Positions 8,068-16,207 of a DNA stretch of 59,146 bases are shown here, piece after piece (position 1 is the stretch's first letter; each line of letters opens with the position of its first letter). Where the stretch lies: positions 1 through 59,146 of the forward strand of contig JAMOVQ010000026.1 of assembly GCA_027067575.1 (NCBI GenBank). The letters are read 5' to 3'. The notes beneath the pieces are model-generated. The model searched no databases and was not told the DNA's origin. It saw only the letters and a program-made list of their open reading frames with translations. The stretch is from Thermoanaerobaculia bacterium. GTDB lineage: Bacteria > Acidobacteriota > Thermoanaerobaculia > Thermoanaerobaculales > Sulfomarinibacteraceae. Both the position numbers and the translations under genes were made by a program.

Positions 8068-8985
8068 ATGATCCGATCGCAACGGACACTCGGCAGGACG
8101 GTGGCCACAGCCGGTGTGGGGCTCCATTCGGGAGAGCTCGCCCGTCTCTGGCTTCACCCGGCGCCTGCCGGTCACGGGATCCGGATCCATCGCCGGGGCT
8201 CGAAGGAGATCATCCCCGCACGGGTGGACTCGGCCCAGGAGCTCTCCTACGCGACCCGCCTCGGTCTCGGCGAGGCCTCCGTGTCGACGGTGGAGCACCT
8301 TCTCTCGGCGCTCGCCGGTCTCGGTGTGGACAACGTCCGGATCGAGCTCGACGGTCCCGAGATCCCGATCAAGGACGGCTCGGCGCTCCCGTTCGTCCGG
8401 TTGATCGAGCGTGCGGGCGTCGTCGAGCAGGCGGCGCCGGTCAGCGCCATCCGGATCCTCGAACCGATCGAAGTCCGGGAGGACGGCAAGTGGATCCGGG
8501 TGGAGCCGGGCAGCGAGTTCGTCGTCGACTACCGGATCGCCTTCGACAACCCGGCCATCGGGTACCAGCGGTTCGTCGGAGCCGTGGACCCGGAGACGTA
8601 CCGGGACGCCGTGGCGCCCGCCAGGACGTTCGGGTTCCTCAAGGAGGTCGACTACCTCCGCAGCCGGGGCCTCGCCCGCGGCGGCACGCTGAGCAACTGC
8701 ATCGTGGTGGACGGGCCGAAGGTCCTCTCCGGGGAGCTCCGGTTCAACGACGAGTTCGTCCGCCACAAGGTTCTCGACCTGATCGGCGATCTTGCGCTCC
8801 TCGAGTACCCGTTGATCGGCAGGGTCACGGCGTACAAGGCCGGGCACGCCCTCCACGCCGCGCTCTCCCGGGCGATCCTCGACCAGCCCGAGAAGTGGGT
8901 CATCGTCGGTCCCGAGGGTGCGGCCACCGTGGTGCCGTTCCCGCTCGAGACCGAGGTGGCGGCGACCGGAGCCATGTCCATGTGA
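8068..8985 (+). CDS. lpxC: UDP-3-O-acyl-N-acetylglucosamine deacetylase (LpxC)
   Basis: Zinc amidase that catalyses the committed step of lipid A synthesis, removing acetate from UDP-3-O-acyl-GlcNAc in the cytoplasm; 305 aa, the usual length. The zinc ligands are visible: H77 (STVEHLLSAL), H233 and D237 (VRHKVLDLIGD). The catalytic E76 and H260 (AGHALHA) are also present. The start is ATG 8068, with purine-rich GGAAGGGAAGG upstream; the open frame back to 7912 would cross the promoter. It stands alone and is followed by a hairpin terminator at 9025. Its presence shows that the organism makes lipid A. Confidence 0.97.
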   Translation: MIRSQRTLGRTVATAGVGLHSGELARLWLHPAPAGHGIRIHRRGSKEIIPARVDSAQELSYATRLGLGEASVSTVEHLLSALAGLGVDNVRIELDGPEIPIKDGSALPFVRLIERAGVVEQAAPVSAIRILEPIEVREDGKWIRVEPGSEFVVDYRIAFDNPAIGYQRFVGAVDPETYRDAVAPARTFGFLKEVDYLRSRGLARGGTLSNCIVVDGPKVLSGELRFNDEFVRHKVLDLIGDLALLEYPLIGRVTAYKAGHALHAALSRAILDQPEKWVIVGPEGAATVVPFPLETEVAATGAMSM

Positions 8986-9024
8986 CCGCAACAGGAACCA
9001 CGCATCCGCTCGCGCGGATCTCCG

Positions 9025-9049
9025 GGGGCACGTCACGTGCCCCTTTCTT
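9025..9049 (+). terminator. Intrinsic terminator of lpxC
   Basis: Stem GGGGCACG / CGTGCCCC with a 3-nt loop followed directly by TTTCTT, 40 nt after the lpxC stop. Confidence 0.75.
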
Positions 9050-9323
9050 GCGCCACGGCCGGCCGCTCGGGAAGGGACACTCCCGAAATGGGGACACTCC
9101 CTTTCTTTTCCCCTGCCGCGTCCGTTCCGCTCCTCGCGGCGGCGGGGACCGTGTTCCCAGCCCCGCCCCCAGGACGCCGTCTCCGGAGGGCCCGTGGCGG
9201 TGCCGCCATCGGAAATAAACAGTGTCCCGTTCTCTTGGGCCTGTTCTGAGAAAATCAGTGTCTCTTCCTGTTGGGGTGCGGGTGGGATGGCCGTTTGCGG
9301 CCGGGGGCGCGATCGGCACTGTG

Positions 9324-9330
9324 GTAAAGT
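9324..9330 (+). promoter_or_regulatory. -10-like GTAAAGT before the DUF4390 operon
   Basis: GTAAAGT ends 9 nt before ATG 9340, with no ribosome-binding site between them. It fits the GTANNNT pattern seen at other starts in this window but with slightly longer spacing, predicting a leader of only a few bases. Confidence 0.4.
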
Positions 9331-9339
9331 TGCAACACC

Positions 9340-9858
9340 ATGCGGGTGGCGGCGCTCCTCCTCGCGCTCGTAGCCGCCGGGACGGCCGAGCCGGTCCTCC
9401 ATGTGGCGGCGCGCTGGGAGCCTTCAGGGCTCCGGGTGGAGCTGCACCTGTCCGGCCCGCTTCCTGAGGCGATGGAGAAGGCGCTCCCCTCGGGAGCAGT
9501 GGTCCGGGTGCTGTACCCGCTGAAGGTCCGGTCGCGTAGACGGCTGTGGTGGGACAAGAAGCTGTTCTCGTCGGAGGCCGAGTCGCTCGTCGCCTTCGAC
9601 CCACTGACGGGGCGGTACCGGTGCCAGTTCCGGCTCGGCGACGTGGTGATCTCCGTGCACGAGACCGCCTCCATCGAGGCGGCCCGCGGCTGGCTGACCG
9701 ATCCGCCGCCGTTCCACATCGTCATCGCCCGGCGCCGCCCCCATGTCCGGATCGAGGCGCGCGCCATCTTCGCCAGCGGCACCACGTGGCTCGTCTTTCC
9801 GTCCTCCGCGGGAACGGAGTGGGTGGAGGCGCAGGTCCCGGCGGAGGACGATCGATGA
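9340..9858 (+). CDS. DUF4390 family exported protein
   Basis: Protein of 172 aa beginning with a short signal-like segment (RVAALLLALVAAGTAEP). The body is a beta-rich domain with RVLYPLKVRSRRRLWWDKK and VHETASIEAARGWL, resembling DUF4390, a family of unknown function often encoded directly before NtrY-like kinases in Proteobacteria. Its end overlaps the kinase start by 4 nt (ATGA, 9855-9858), so translation is probably coupled. The link suggests a periplasmic accessory or input protein for that kinase, which is inference. Confidence 0.75.
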   Translation: MRVAALLLALVAAGTAEPVLHVAARWEPSGLRVELHLSGPLPEAMEKALPSGAVVRVLYPLKVRSRRRLWWDKKLFSSEAESLVAFDPLTGRYRCQFRLGDVVISVHETASIEAARGWLTDPPPFHIVIARRRPHVRIEARAIFASGTTWLVFPSSAGTEWVEAQVPAEDDR

Positions 9859-11957
9859 ACCGCCTGGTCGAGGCGTGGCACCGCCACCGCCGCGAGAACC
9901 GGTTCCTTCTGGGCGTCTTCGTCTCGCTCCTGGTGCTCTCCACCGGAGCCTTCTTCCTCCTGCAGCGTGCCCAGGCGGCCTCACCGCGGGAGCTCGCCAA
10001 CAGGATCCTGCTGTTCGTCCTGTGGTACCTCGACCTGTCGCTCATCCTGATCCTCCTGTTCGTCCTCATCAGGAACCTCGTCCACCTGGCCATCGAGCGC
10101 CGTATGGGCGTGCTCGGGAGCCGGTTCCGGACCAAGCTCGTCCTGACGTACGTAGGTCTCTCCCTGCTCCCCGTCGTGTTCATCTTTCTCGTCGCCACGA
10201 ACCTGCTCCAGCGTTCCATCGACCGGTGGTTCTCGGCGCCGGTGGAGGAGGTCCTCCGGGGCGGGGCGGCGGTGGCGGAGCAGGTCCGCTCCCTCGTGGA
10301 ACAGCACCTCGAACGGCAGGCGGCCGCGGCCGCCGAGGAGCTCGCCGGCAACGGCGACCGGGAGCTCGACCAGCTCCAGTCGCTCCTCGGCGTCGATCTC
10401 CTGGCCGTCTACGACAGGGGCCGGCTCGTCCAGGCGGTGACCGACCCGCGCCGGATCCCCTCCTCGACGCCGCCCCTCGCGCCCTCGCTCCTCCGGGTCC
10501 CGGGCCACCGGGCCGACCGGTGGCGTGGCGGTCTGCTCGTCCGGGCGTGGCGGCCGATACCTGGCCGTCCCCGCCGGGTGGTCGTGGTGGGCGACATGCT
10601 CCCCCGCGACCTGCTCCAGCACCTCGAGCGGGCCACGGCGGCCCACGCGACGTTCCAGGAGATGCAGCTCGAGCGGGGGACCATCACCTGGACGACGATC
10701 CTCGTCTTCCTGGCCATCACCCTGCTCCTGCTGTTCGGCACCGTCTGGATCGGCCTGTACCTTTCGCGGCGGTTCACCGAGCCGCTTCTGGCCGTGGCCT
10801 CGGCGACCCAGCGCGTCGCCGAGGGGAACGAGCTCGAGGAGATCGCCGTGCCCGCGACGGACGAGGTCGCGGTGCTGGTCGACTCGTTCAACGCCATGGT
10901 CCGCCGGGTGCGGAGCACCGAGGCGGAGATCCTGGCGTCGAACCAGGAGCTGGCGACACTCCTCGCCACCGTGCCCACCGGCGTCCTGACGGTGGATCCC
11001 GCCGCTGGCCGGTTCCGGGCCAACCCGTCGGCGGCGCGGCTTCTCGGTCTGGAGGAGGGCGACCGGTGGACTCCGCTCGACACGCTGGCGGCGCCGGGCC
11101 TCGGGCCGCTCCGGACACTCCTGGAGGACCCCGACCGCCTCGCAGGCCGGCGGGAGATCGACCTTGAGACCGATGGGGCGCTCCGGCACGTCGAGGTCTC
11201 CGCCCGCCGCCTCCCCGGGGGTGGCTGGGTCGTGGCGGTGGACGACCTGACCCAGCTCGTCCGGGCCCAGCGCCAGGCGGCGTGGAGCGAGGTCGCCCGC
11301 CGGATCGCCCACGAGATCAAGAACCCGCTGACCCCGATCCGGCTCGCGGCGGAGCGGATCCTTCGCCAGACAACCGGCGTGGACGGAAAGGCCCGGACCG
11401 TCATCGAGACCGGGTGCGCGGCGATCATCGCCCACGTCTCGGGGTTGAAGGAGCTCGTGGACGCGTTCCACCAGTACGCCCGGATGCCCCAGGTCAACCC
11501 CAGGCCGACCCGGATCGACACCCTGCTCAGGGAGGTTGCGGCCCTGTACGTCGGCGTTCGGGACGGGCTTCAGATCGAACTCGCATGGGACGCGGGGGAA
11601 CGCACGGCGTTCGTGGACCCCGCGCTGCTGCGCCAGGCGCTGGTCAACCTGCTGGACAACGCCGTGGAGGCGATGGACGGTCCGGGAACCATCGTGCTCC
11701 GGGGCGAGGTGGCCGACGGCGACCTGACCATCGAGGTGCTGGACGAGGGCGTGGGTCTGCCCACCGAGGACACGGGGAAGCTGACACAGCCGTTCTTCTC
11801 CACCAAGGGGCGCGGGTCCGGGATGGGGCTGGCGCTCGTCCACCGGATCGTCAGCGACCACGGCGGCAGCCTGGAGCTGAGACCGCGGCCCGGCGGCGGG
11901 ACGGTGGCGCGGATCGTCCTGCCGGGCGTGGTGCCGCGGGGCGAGGGAGGAGTGTGA
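9855..11957 (+). CDS. NtrY-like membrane sensor histidine kinase
   Basis: Sensor kinase of 700 aa. Membrane segments are near residues 17-37, 50-72, 95-115 and 278-300, with a periplasmic part between the third and fourth. HAMP and PAS-like regions follow, then HisKA with phospho-acceptor H486 (AHEIKNPLTPIRLAAE) and an ATPase domain (NLLDNAVEAM, DEGVGLP, GRGSGMGLALV). The four-TM plus HAMP-PAS plan and the HEIKNPLTPI box are typical of NtrY. Its stop overlaps the activator start by 1 nt (TGATG), forming a kinase-regulator pair. The stimulus is unknown; NtrY relatives control nitrogen, redox or envelope genes. Confidence 0.93.
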   Translation: MNRLVEAWHRHRRENRFLLGVFVSLLVLSTGAFFLLQRAQAASPRELANRILLFVLWYLDLSLILILLFVLIRNLVHLAIERRMGVLGSRFRTKLVLTYVGLSLLPVVFIFLVATNLLQRSIDRWFSAPVEEVLRGGAAVAEQVRSLVEQHLERQAAAAAEELAGNGDRELDQLQSLLGVDLLAVYDRGRLVQAVTDPRRIPSSTPPLAPSLLRVPGHRADRWRGGLLVRAWRPIPGRPRRVVVVGDMLPRDLLQHLERATAAHATFQEMQLERGTITWTTILVFLAITLLLLFGTVWIGLYLSRRFTEPLLAVASATQRVAEGNELEEIAVPATDEVAVLVDSFNAMVRRVRSTEAEILASNQELATLLATVPTGVLTVDPAAGRFRANPSAARLLGLEEGDRWTPLDTLAAPGLGPLRTLLEDPDRLAGRREIDLETDGALRHVEVSARRLPGGGWVVAVDDLTQLVRAQRQAAWSEVARRIAHEIKNPLTPIRLAAERILRQTTGVDGKARTVIETGCAAIIAHVSGLKELVDAFHQYARMPQVNPRPTRIDTLLREVAALYVGVRDGLQIELAWDAGERTAFVDPALLRQALVNLLDNAVEAMDGPGTIVLRGEVADGDLTIEVLDEGVGLPTEDTGKLTQPFFSTKGRGSGMGLALVHRIVSDHGGSLELRPRPGGGTVARIVLPGVVPRGEGGV

Positions 11958-13309
11958 TGCACCAGGGATCGATCCTCATCGTCGACGACGAGCCGGGGAT
12001 CCGGGAGTTGCTCGGCCAGATCCTTGGCGACGAGGGGTACGAGACGGCCGAGGCGGCTTCCGGCGAGGAGGCGCTCACTCTGCTCGAACGCGAGCTGTAC
12101 GACCTCGTGCTCCTCGATCTGTGGCTGCCGGGGATCGACGGGCTCGAGGTGCTCCGGCGGCTCCGGGAGGCCGGGTACCAGGTGCCCGTCATCGTCATCT
12201 CCGGGCACGCCTCGGGGGAGCAGGCGGTGGCCGCGGTCCGGGAGGGGGCCAGAGACTTCCTCGAGAAGCCGTTGAGCTACGACCGGGTTGTGCTCTCGGT
12301 GCGGAACGCCTTGGATCAGGCGCGGCTCGAGCGGCGGGTCGCCGAGGCGGCGGAGGGGCGGGTGGCCCTGACCGGTTCTTCGCCTGCCATCCGGGAGCTG
12401 CGCCGGCAGGTGATCACGGCGGGGGCCTCGGAGGGGCGCGTGCTCATCAGTGGTCCCAACGGCTCCGGGAAGGAGGTCGTCGCACGGATGCTCCACCGGC
12501 ACTCCGGGCGAGCCGGCGGACCGTTCGTCGCGGTCAACTGCGCGGCGATCCCCTCCGAGCTGATCGAGAGCGAGCTGTTCGGCCACCTGCGCGGTGCGTT
12601 CACCGGGGCCGTGGAGTCGAAGCGGGGCAAGTTCGAGCTCGCCGACGGCGGCACGCTGTTCCTCGACGAAATCGGCGACATGAGCCTGCTGACGCAGGCG
12701 AAGGTCCTCAGAGTGCTCCAGGAGCAGCGGTTCACCCGGCTCGGCGGGAGCCGTGAGATTACGGTGGACGTCCGGGTCATCGCCGCCACGAACAAGGATC
12801 TGGAGGCGGAGATCGAGGCCGGACGGTTCCGGCAGGACCTGTTCTTCCGGCTCAACGTCATCCCCGTGCGCGTCCCGGCGCTGGCCGAACGGCTGGAGGA
12901 CATCCCGGAGCTCGTGGAGGAGTTCGTGGCGGAGGTGGCCGGATCCACGGGGCTCCGGCCCAAGTTGTTCGCCCCGGACGCCCTGGACAGGCTCCGTGAG
13001 TACGGCTGGCCGGGCAACGTCCGGGAGCTTCGGAACGTGGTCGAGCGGGTGATGATCATGGTGCCGGGCGAGACGATCCACGCGGCGGACCTGGCGTTCC
13101 TTCCGGCGGATTCGGGCGTCGCCCCTCCCGCCGGCGAGGTTCCGCGGGATCTTCCGCTCCGGGAGGCGAGGGAGCGGTTCGAGCGGGAGTACATCCGGCA
13201 GGCCCTCGAACGGTGCGGCGGCAACGTCACCCGTGCCGCGGCCCGGCTGGGGGTCGAACGGAGCCACCTTCACCGGAAGTTGCGGCAGCTCGGACTGGCT
13301 CCGCGTTGA
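11957..13309 (+). CDS. NtrX/NtrC-type sigma-54-dependent response regulator
   Basis: Activator of 450 aa. The receiver domain has phospho-acceptor D54 (VLLDLWLPG) and the lysine in FLEKP. The AAA+ domain has Walker A GPNGSGKE (about 166-173), the sigma-54-contacting loop GAFTGA (about 212-217) and Walker B GGTLFLDEIGDM. A Fis-type helix-turn-helix ends the protein (GNVTRAAARLGVERSHLHRK). GAFTGA is intact, so it should open sigma-54 promoters. Two such candidate promoters lie in this window, before lpxC (8023) and the giant DUF11 gene (18046). A direct link is inference; rpoN itself is not present. Confidence 0.94.
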   Translation: MHQGSILIVDDEPGIRELLGQILGDEGYETAEAASGEEALTLLERELYDLVLLDLWLPGIDGLEVLRRLREAGYQVPVIVISGHASGEQAVAAVREGARDFLEKPLSYDRVVLSVRNALDQARLERRVAEAAEGRVALTGSSPAIRELRRQVITAGASEGRVLISGPNGSGKEVVARMLHRHSGRAGGPFVAVNCAAIPSELIESELFGHLRGAFTGAVESKRGKFELADGGTLFLDEIGDMSLLTQAKVLRVLQEQRFTRLGGSREITVDVRVIAATNKDLEAEIEAGRFRQDLFFRLNVIPVRVPALAERLEDIPELVEEFVAEVAGSTGLRPKLFAPDALDRLREYGWPGNVRELRNVVERVMIMVPGETIHAADLAFLPADSGVAPPAGEVPRDLPLREARERFEREYIRQALERCGGNVTRAAARLGVERSHLHRKLRQLGLAPR

Positions 13310-13335
13310 CCGGCATCGAGCCGGCTTGATACCAT
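13306..13335 (+). promoter_or_regulatory. Promoter for the TPR gene
   Basis: TTGACC (13306-13311), an 18-nt spacer, TACCAT (13330-13335). It lies at the very end of the activator gene, with GGGAGG between it and ATG 13345. Confidence 0.45.
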
Positions 13336-13344
13336 CGGGAGGTC

Positions 13345-15429
13345 ATGGCATACCCGGGGAATACGGAGCTGTCTCCCGAGGCCCAGGAACGCGTGCTCTC
13401 GACGTTCCGTGAGGTGATCCGGAACATCCAGGCGGGCCGGCGGGACGAGGCGAAGATCGGGCTGGAGTTCGTGCTCCGGCTCGATCCGGAGTTTGCACCA
13501 GCCGTGGGGCTCCAGCGCCAGATCGCCAGCGGCTCCGGCGAGCTCGACCTGGGCAGTGTCCTCGAGAGCCTCGCGGGCCCCGCCCCCGAGGAGCTGGAGT
13601 CGGAGCTCGTCCGGGCGGTGGAGCTCTTCTCGGAGCGGCACTTCCTCGAGGCCAAGGAGGTTGCGGAAGCGGTTCTCCGGGAGCTCCCGGGGCACCAGGA
13701 GGCCCGCCAGCTGCTCGGTCAGATCCAGGAGGCGCTCAAGCTCGAGGCCCAGGTCGCCGGGTTCCTCTCCCAGGCGCGGGAGGCGCTGGACCGGGGCGAG
13801 GGGCAGGAGGCGGCCAACTTCGTCACCATGGCCCAGGCGCTCGATCCGAACCACCCGGGGATCTCGCCGATGCTCGCCGAGCTCCAGGCCGTTGCGCCCC
13901 AGGCCGCCGCACCGGCTCCCGCCGAGGAGGAACCCGTGCCGGCGGCTGCGGAGGGCGAGTTCGATATCCGGTTCGAGACGATCGAGGACCCGGCCGCCCA
14001 TGCCGGCGGGGCAGAGCCGCGGGAGGGTGACGGGTTTCAGTTCGAGTTCGGCGGTGCCGCAGAGTTCGATTTCGGTGAGGCTGCCGGGGAGGCGGCTCCG
14101 TCCGAAGAGATCCCTTCCGGGGCGCCGGGTGAGGACGAGCTGTTTTCCTTCGCCGGGGAGGGTGGGGCCGATGCCGGAGAGTCTCCCCCGTCCGGGCCCG
14201 GTGCGGACGAGAAGGTGGCCGAGCTCCTGGGCCGTGGTCAGGAGGCTTTCGACGCCGGGGAGTTTCAGGAGGCGATCGACGTCTGGTCGCGGATCTACCT
14301 GATCGACCCGTCCAACGACACGGTCTCCGAGCGGATCGACACGGCCCGCGCCCGGCTCGAGGAGCGGTCTCGCGAGCTGGAGCTGCTCCTCCACGATGCA
14401 GCGGAGGCCGCGGAAGCGGGGCGGCCCGCCGAGGCGCTGGAGATCGTGGCGCAGGTGCTCGAGCGGGAGCCCGGCCACATTGAGGCGCTCGATCTCAAGA
14501 GACGGCTGGAGCAGGGCACGGGAGCGGCTGCCGAGACGGAGCCAGGCCAAGAGATCGCCATGCCGGAGATCGAGGACGACCTCTTCCGGGAGGAGCTGCC
14601 GTCCCAGATCCCCACGCCGGCCGAGCCGCTGGAGATCCCCGACCTCCCGGAGATGACAGCTCCGGTCCCTGCCCGGCGAAAGCGGTTCCCTTTCCGGCTG
14701 GTCGCCGTGATCGTCAGCGCGCTCCTCGTGGTGGCCCTTGGAGCCTGGTTCGGGACCCGGATGCTCTCCGGCCACGGCAAGGCGGAACAGGACTCCGAGG
14801 CGGCCGAGCGGGCGATTCGTCAGGCGGCCCGGCTGTACCGCCAGGGCCGGATCGAGGAGGCGATCCACATCCTTCAGGAGGCCCGCGCATCCTCGGTCGA
14901 CCAGCAGCGGATCGCGATGCTGATCCGGCGGTACCAGAAGGCGCTCCAGCCGCCGACACCGACGCCGGTCCCTGCAGTCCTCGGGGATGCGGAGGCCGCC
15001 GCGAGGGAAGGACGCTGGCTGACCGCCTACACGCTCGTGCTCGAGGGGCTCCAGACCCAGCCGAAGGACCCCGGTCTTCTCGAGCTGAAGGAGCAGATCG
15101 TCCAGCAGGAGCCGCTCGTCCAATCGTACGCCGCCGCGGCGGGTCGAGGCGACGCGTCCACCGCGCTCTCCATCGTGCGTCAGCTCGCCGAGCGGCACCC
15201 GGACGATCCCGCGGTGGTGAAGGAGCTCGACAGACAGCTGTTCAACGCCGCGGTGACCGAGCTCAGGCAGTACAACCTGACGGGAGCCAACGTGCTGCTG
15301 AAGGACCTGGCGGCGCGGCACCCCGACGACGAGGAGGTGGGGCGGATCCTGGAGTTCATTCAGAAGTACAGGAACCGGCCCGTGGACATGCGCCTCAAGA
15401 TCTTCATCTCGACCATCGAGCTGCGATGA
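13345..15429 (+). CDS. TPR-repeat membrane protein with acidic FDFGE linker
   Basis: Protein of 694 aa with no close family recognised. Residues about 1-175 form helical TPR-like repeats (GRRDEAKIGLEFVLRLDP, LDRGEGQEAANFVTMAQALD). An Ala/Glu-rich disordered stretch (about 185-285) contains Phe/Asp/Glu motifs such as FQFEFGG and FDFGEAAGEA. More TPRs follow (AFDAGEFQEAIDVWSRIYL). A single membrane segment lies at about 449-471, preceded by RRKRF, so the N-terminal two-thirds should be cytoplasmic. The remaining about 220 residues carry further TPRs on the other side. TPR arrays on both faces of the membrane suggest an envelope scaffold. It is joined by a 4-nt overlap to the next gene. Confidence 0.75.
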   Translation: MAYPGNTELSPEAQERVLSTFREVIRNIQAGRRDEAKIGLEFVLRLDPEFAPAVGLQRQIASGSGELDLGSVLESLAGPAPEELESELVRAVELFSERHFLEAKEVAEAVLRELPGHQEARQLLGQIQEALKLEAQVAGFLSQAREALDRGEGQEAANFVTMAQALDPNHPGISPMLAELQAVAPQAAAPAPAEEEPVPAAAEGEFDIRFETIEDPAAHAGGAEPREGDGFQFEFGGAAEFDFGEAAGEAAPSEEIPSGAPGEDELFSFAGEGGADAGESPPSGPGADEKVAELLGRGQEAFDAGEFQEAIDVWSRIYLIDPSNDTVSERIDTARARLEERSRELELLLHDAAEAAEAGRPAEALEIVAQVLEREPGHIEALDLKRRLEQGTGAAAETEPGQEIAMPEIEDDLFREELPSQIPTPAEPLEIPDLPEMTAPVPARRKRFPFRLVAVIVSALLVVALGAWFGTRMLSGHGKAEQDSEAAERAIRQAARLYRQGRIEEAIHILQEARASSVDQQRIAMLIRRYQKALQPPTPTPVPAVLGDAEAAAREGRWLTAYTLVLEGLQTQPKDPGLLELKEQIVQQEPLVQSYAAAAGRGDASTALSIVRQLAERHPDDPAVVKELDRQLFNAAVTELRQYNLTGANVLLKDLAARHPDDEEVGRILEFIQKYRNRPVDMRLKIFISTIELR

Positions 15430-15923
15430 GCGACCCAGACCTTCGCGTGAGCGGCGAGAACGGGGGAACGGAGTCTCCGCTGGATCTCGCGTTCGAGGAG
15501 GAACCGGCGGTGTTCGACGACGCCGGAGAGGATGAGCCCGGAACCGAACGGGGCGTGGTCCCGGGGCCGCTCCTCGCCGCCGCCACCGCCTGGGCGGACC
15601 TCGTCCTCGTCCTGGCGGTCTGCGCAACGGCCGTGGCAGGGATCCGGCTTCTCGGCCTGCCGCTGTCCGGTTCGGTGCTGCCGTGGGCCTGTGGTCTCGG
15701 GGGGCTTGCATGGATCACCGTCTCGGCGATCCTCCTCCCGACCCGGAGGTCGTGGCCGGGGGCGCTCGTGCTCGGACTCGTGCTCCCGCCGGATGCCGGA
15801 AGGGACGGGGTGGTTCGCCGTCTGCTTCTCATCCTCCTGGCCATCGCGACGGTGGGACTCCTCTCCGCCCTGGCCTCCGGCCGCGACCCCTGGGCCGATC
15901 TCGTGCCCGAGAGATCGCTCTGA
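15426..15923 (+). CDS. Small RDD-like membrane protein
   Basis: Protein of 165 aa: an acidic N-terminal tail of about 45 residues, then about four hydrophobic segments (for example ADLVLVLAVCATAVAGIRLL and LLLILLAIATVGLLSAL). The C-terminal RDPWADLVPERSL vaguely resembles the end of RDD-family proteins, but the Arg-Asp-Asp residues that name the family are not clearly in place. It overlaps the TPR gene by ATGA (15426-15429) and probably works with it. Function unknown. Confidence 0.55.
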   Translation: MSDPDLRVSGENGGTESPLDLAFEEEPAVFDDAGEDEPGTERGVVPGPLLAAATAWADLVLVLAVCATAVAGIRLLGLPLSGSVLPWACGLGGLAWITVSAILLPTRRSWPGALVLGLVLPPDAGRDGVVRRLLLILLAIATVGLLSALASGRDPWADLVPERSL

Positions 15924-15952
15924 CGCCCGCCGCCGCAAGAGGCGGGGAGCGT
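15923..15952. terminator. Possible bidirectional hairpin
   Basis: CCCGCC (15926-15931) pairs with GGCGGG (15941-15946), with a further ACG/CGT extension across a bulge. It sits between two convergent genes. No U-tract. Confidence 0.4.
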
Positions 15953-15962
15953 GTCCCCCTGG

Positions 15963-16154
15963 CTACACCTTCCGGCGCTTGAACACCATCCCGATGTGAT
16001 CGGTCGCTCCGGTCTTGAAGTTGATCGCCGTGATGGAGACCAGCTCCCATCCCTCCTCGCCGAGCTCGTTGAGCTCCGCCTCGTAGATCGGGTCGAGCCG
16101 GTAGTTCTCGGAACGGATGTTGATGATCCTGTACTCCCAGCGCACCTGTGCCAT
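15963..16154 (-). CDS. DUF4177 domain protein
   Basis: Protein of 63 aa with the DUF4177 pattern: WEYRIINI at the start, LNELGEEGWELVSITAIN in the middle and a basic MVFKRRKV end. The family is small, cytoplasmic and of unknown function. The start at 16154 (MAQVRWEYR) is set by GGAGG a few bases upstream; the open frame to 16214 runs into the promoter of the divergent glycosyltransferase. Confidence 0.85.
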   Translation of the reverse strand: MAQVRWEYRIINIRSENYRLDPIYEAELNELGEEGWELVSITAINFKTGATDHIGMVFKRRKV

Positions 16155-16193
16155 CCGTACCTCCCTCCCTCGCCTCGAACGGGCGTGGGCATT

Positions 16194-16200
16194 GTACCAT
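16194..16200 (+). promoter_or_regulatory. Leaderless-type -10 element of the GT2 gene
   Basis: GTACCAT ends 7 nt before ATG 16208, and no ribosome-binding site fits between. The predicted transcript starts at or next to the start codon. Confidence 0.5.
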
Positions 16201-16207
16201 CGGGACG

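Larger units (their letters stand above)
8986..9339. other. Gene-free stretch: terminator plus GGGACACT-type short repeats
   Basis: After the lpxC terminator this region holds four short related motifs: GGGACACTCCC at 9074-9084 and 9091-9101, the inverted AATAAACAGTGTCCC ending at 9228, and a degraded inverted copy at 9251-9263. The same motif recurs at 36427, 57791 and 57896. No gene seen. Confidence 0.6.

Noticed and set aside
9285-9298. Possible sigma-54 promoter before the DUF4390-ntrYX operon (GG-N10-GC ending TTTGC)
   Set aside because: Only the GG, GC and TTGC match; the -24 side (GGATGG) is poor, and a GTAAAGT box closer to the start explains transcription as well.
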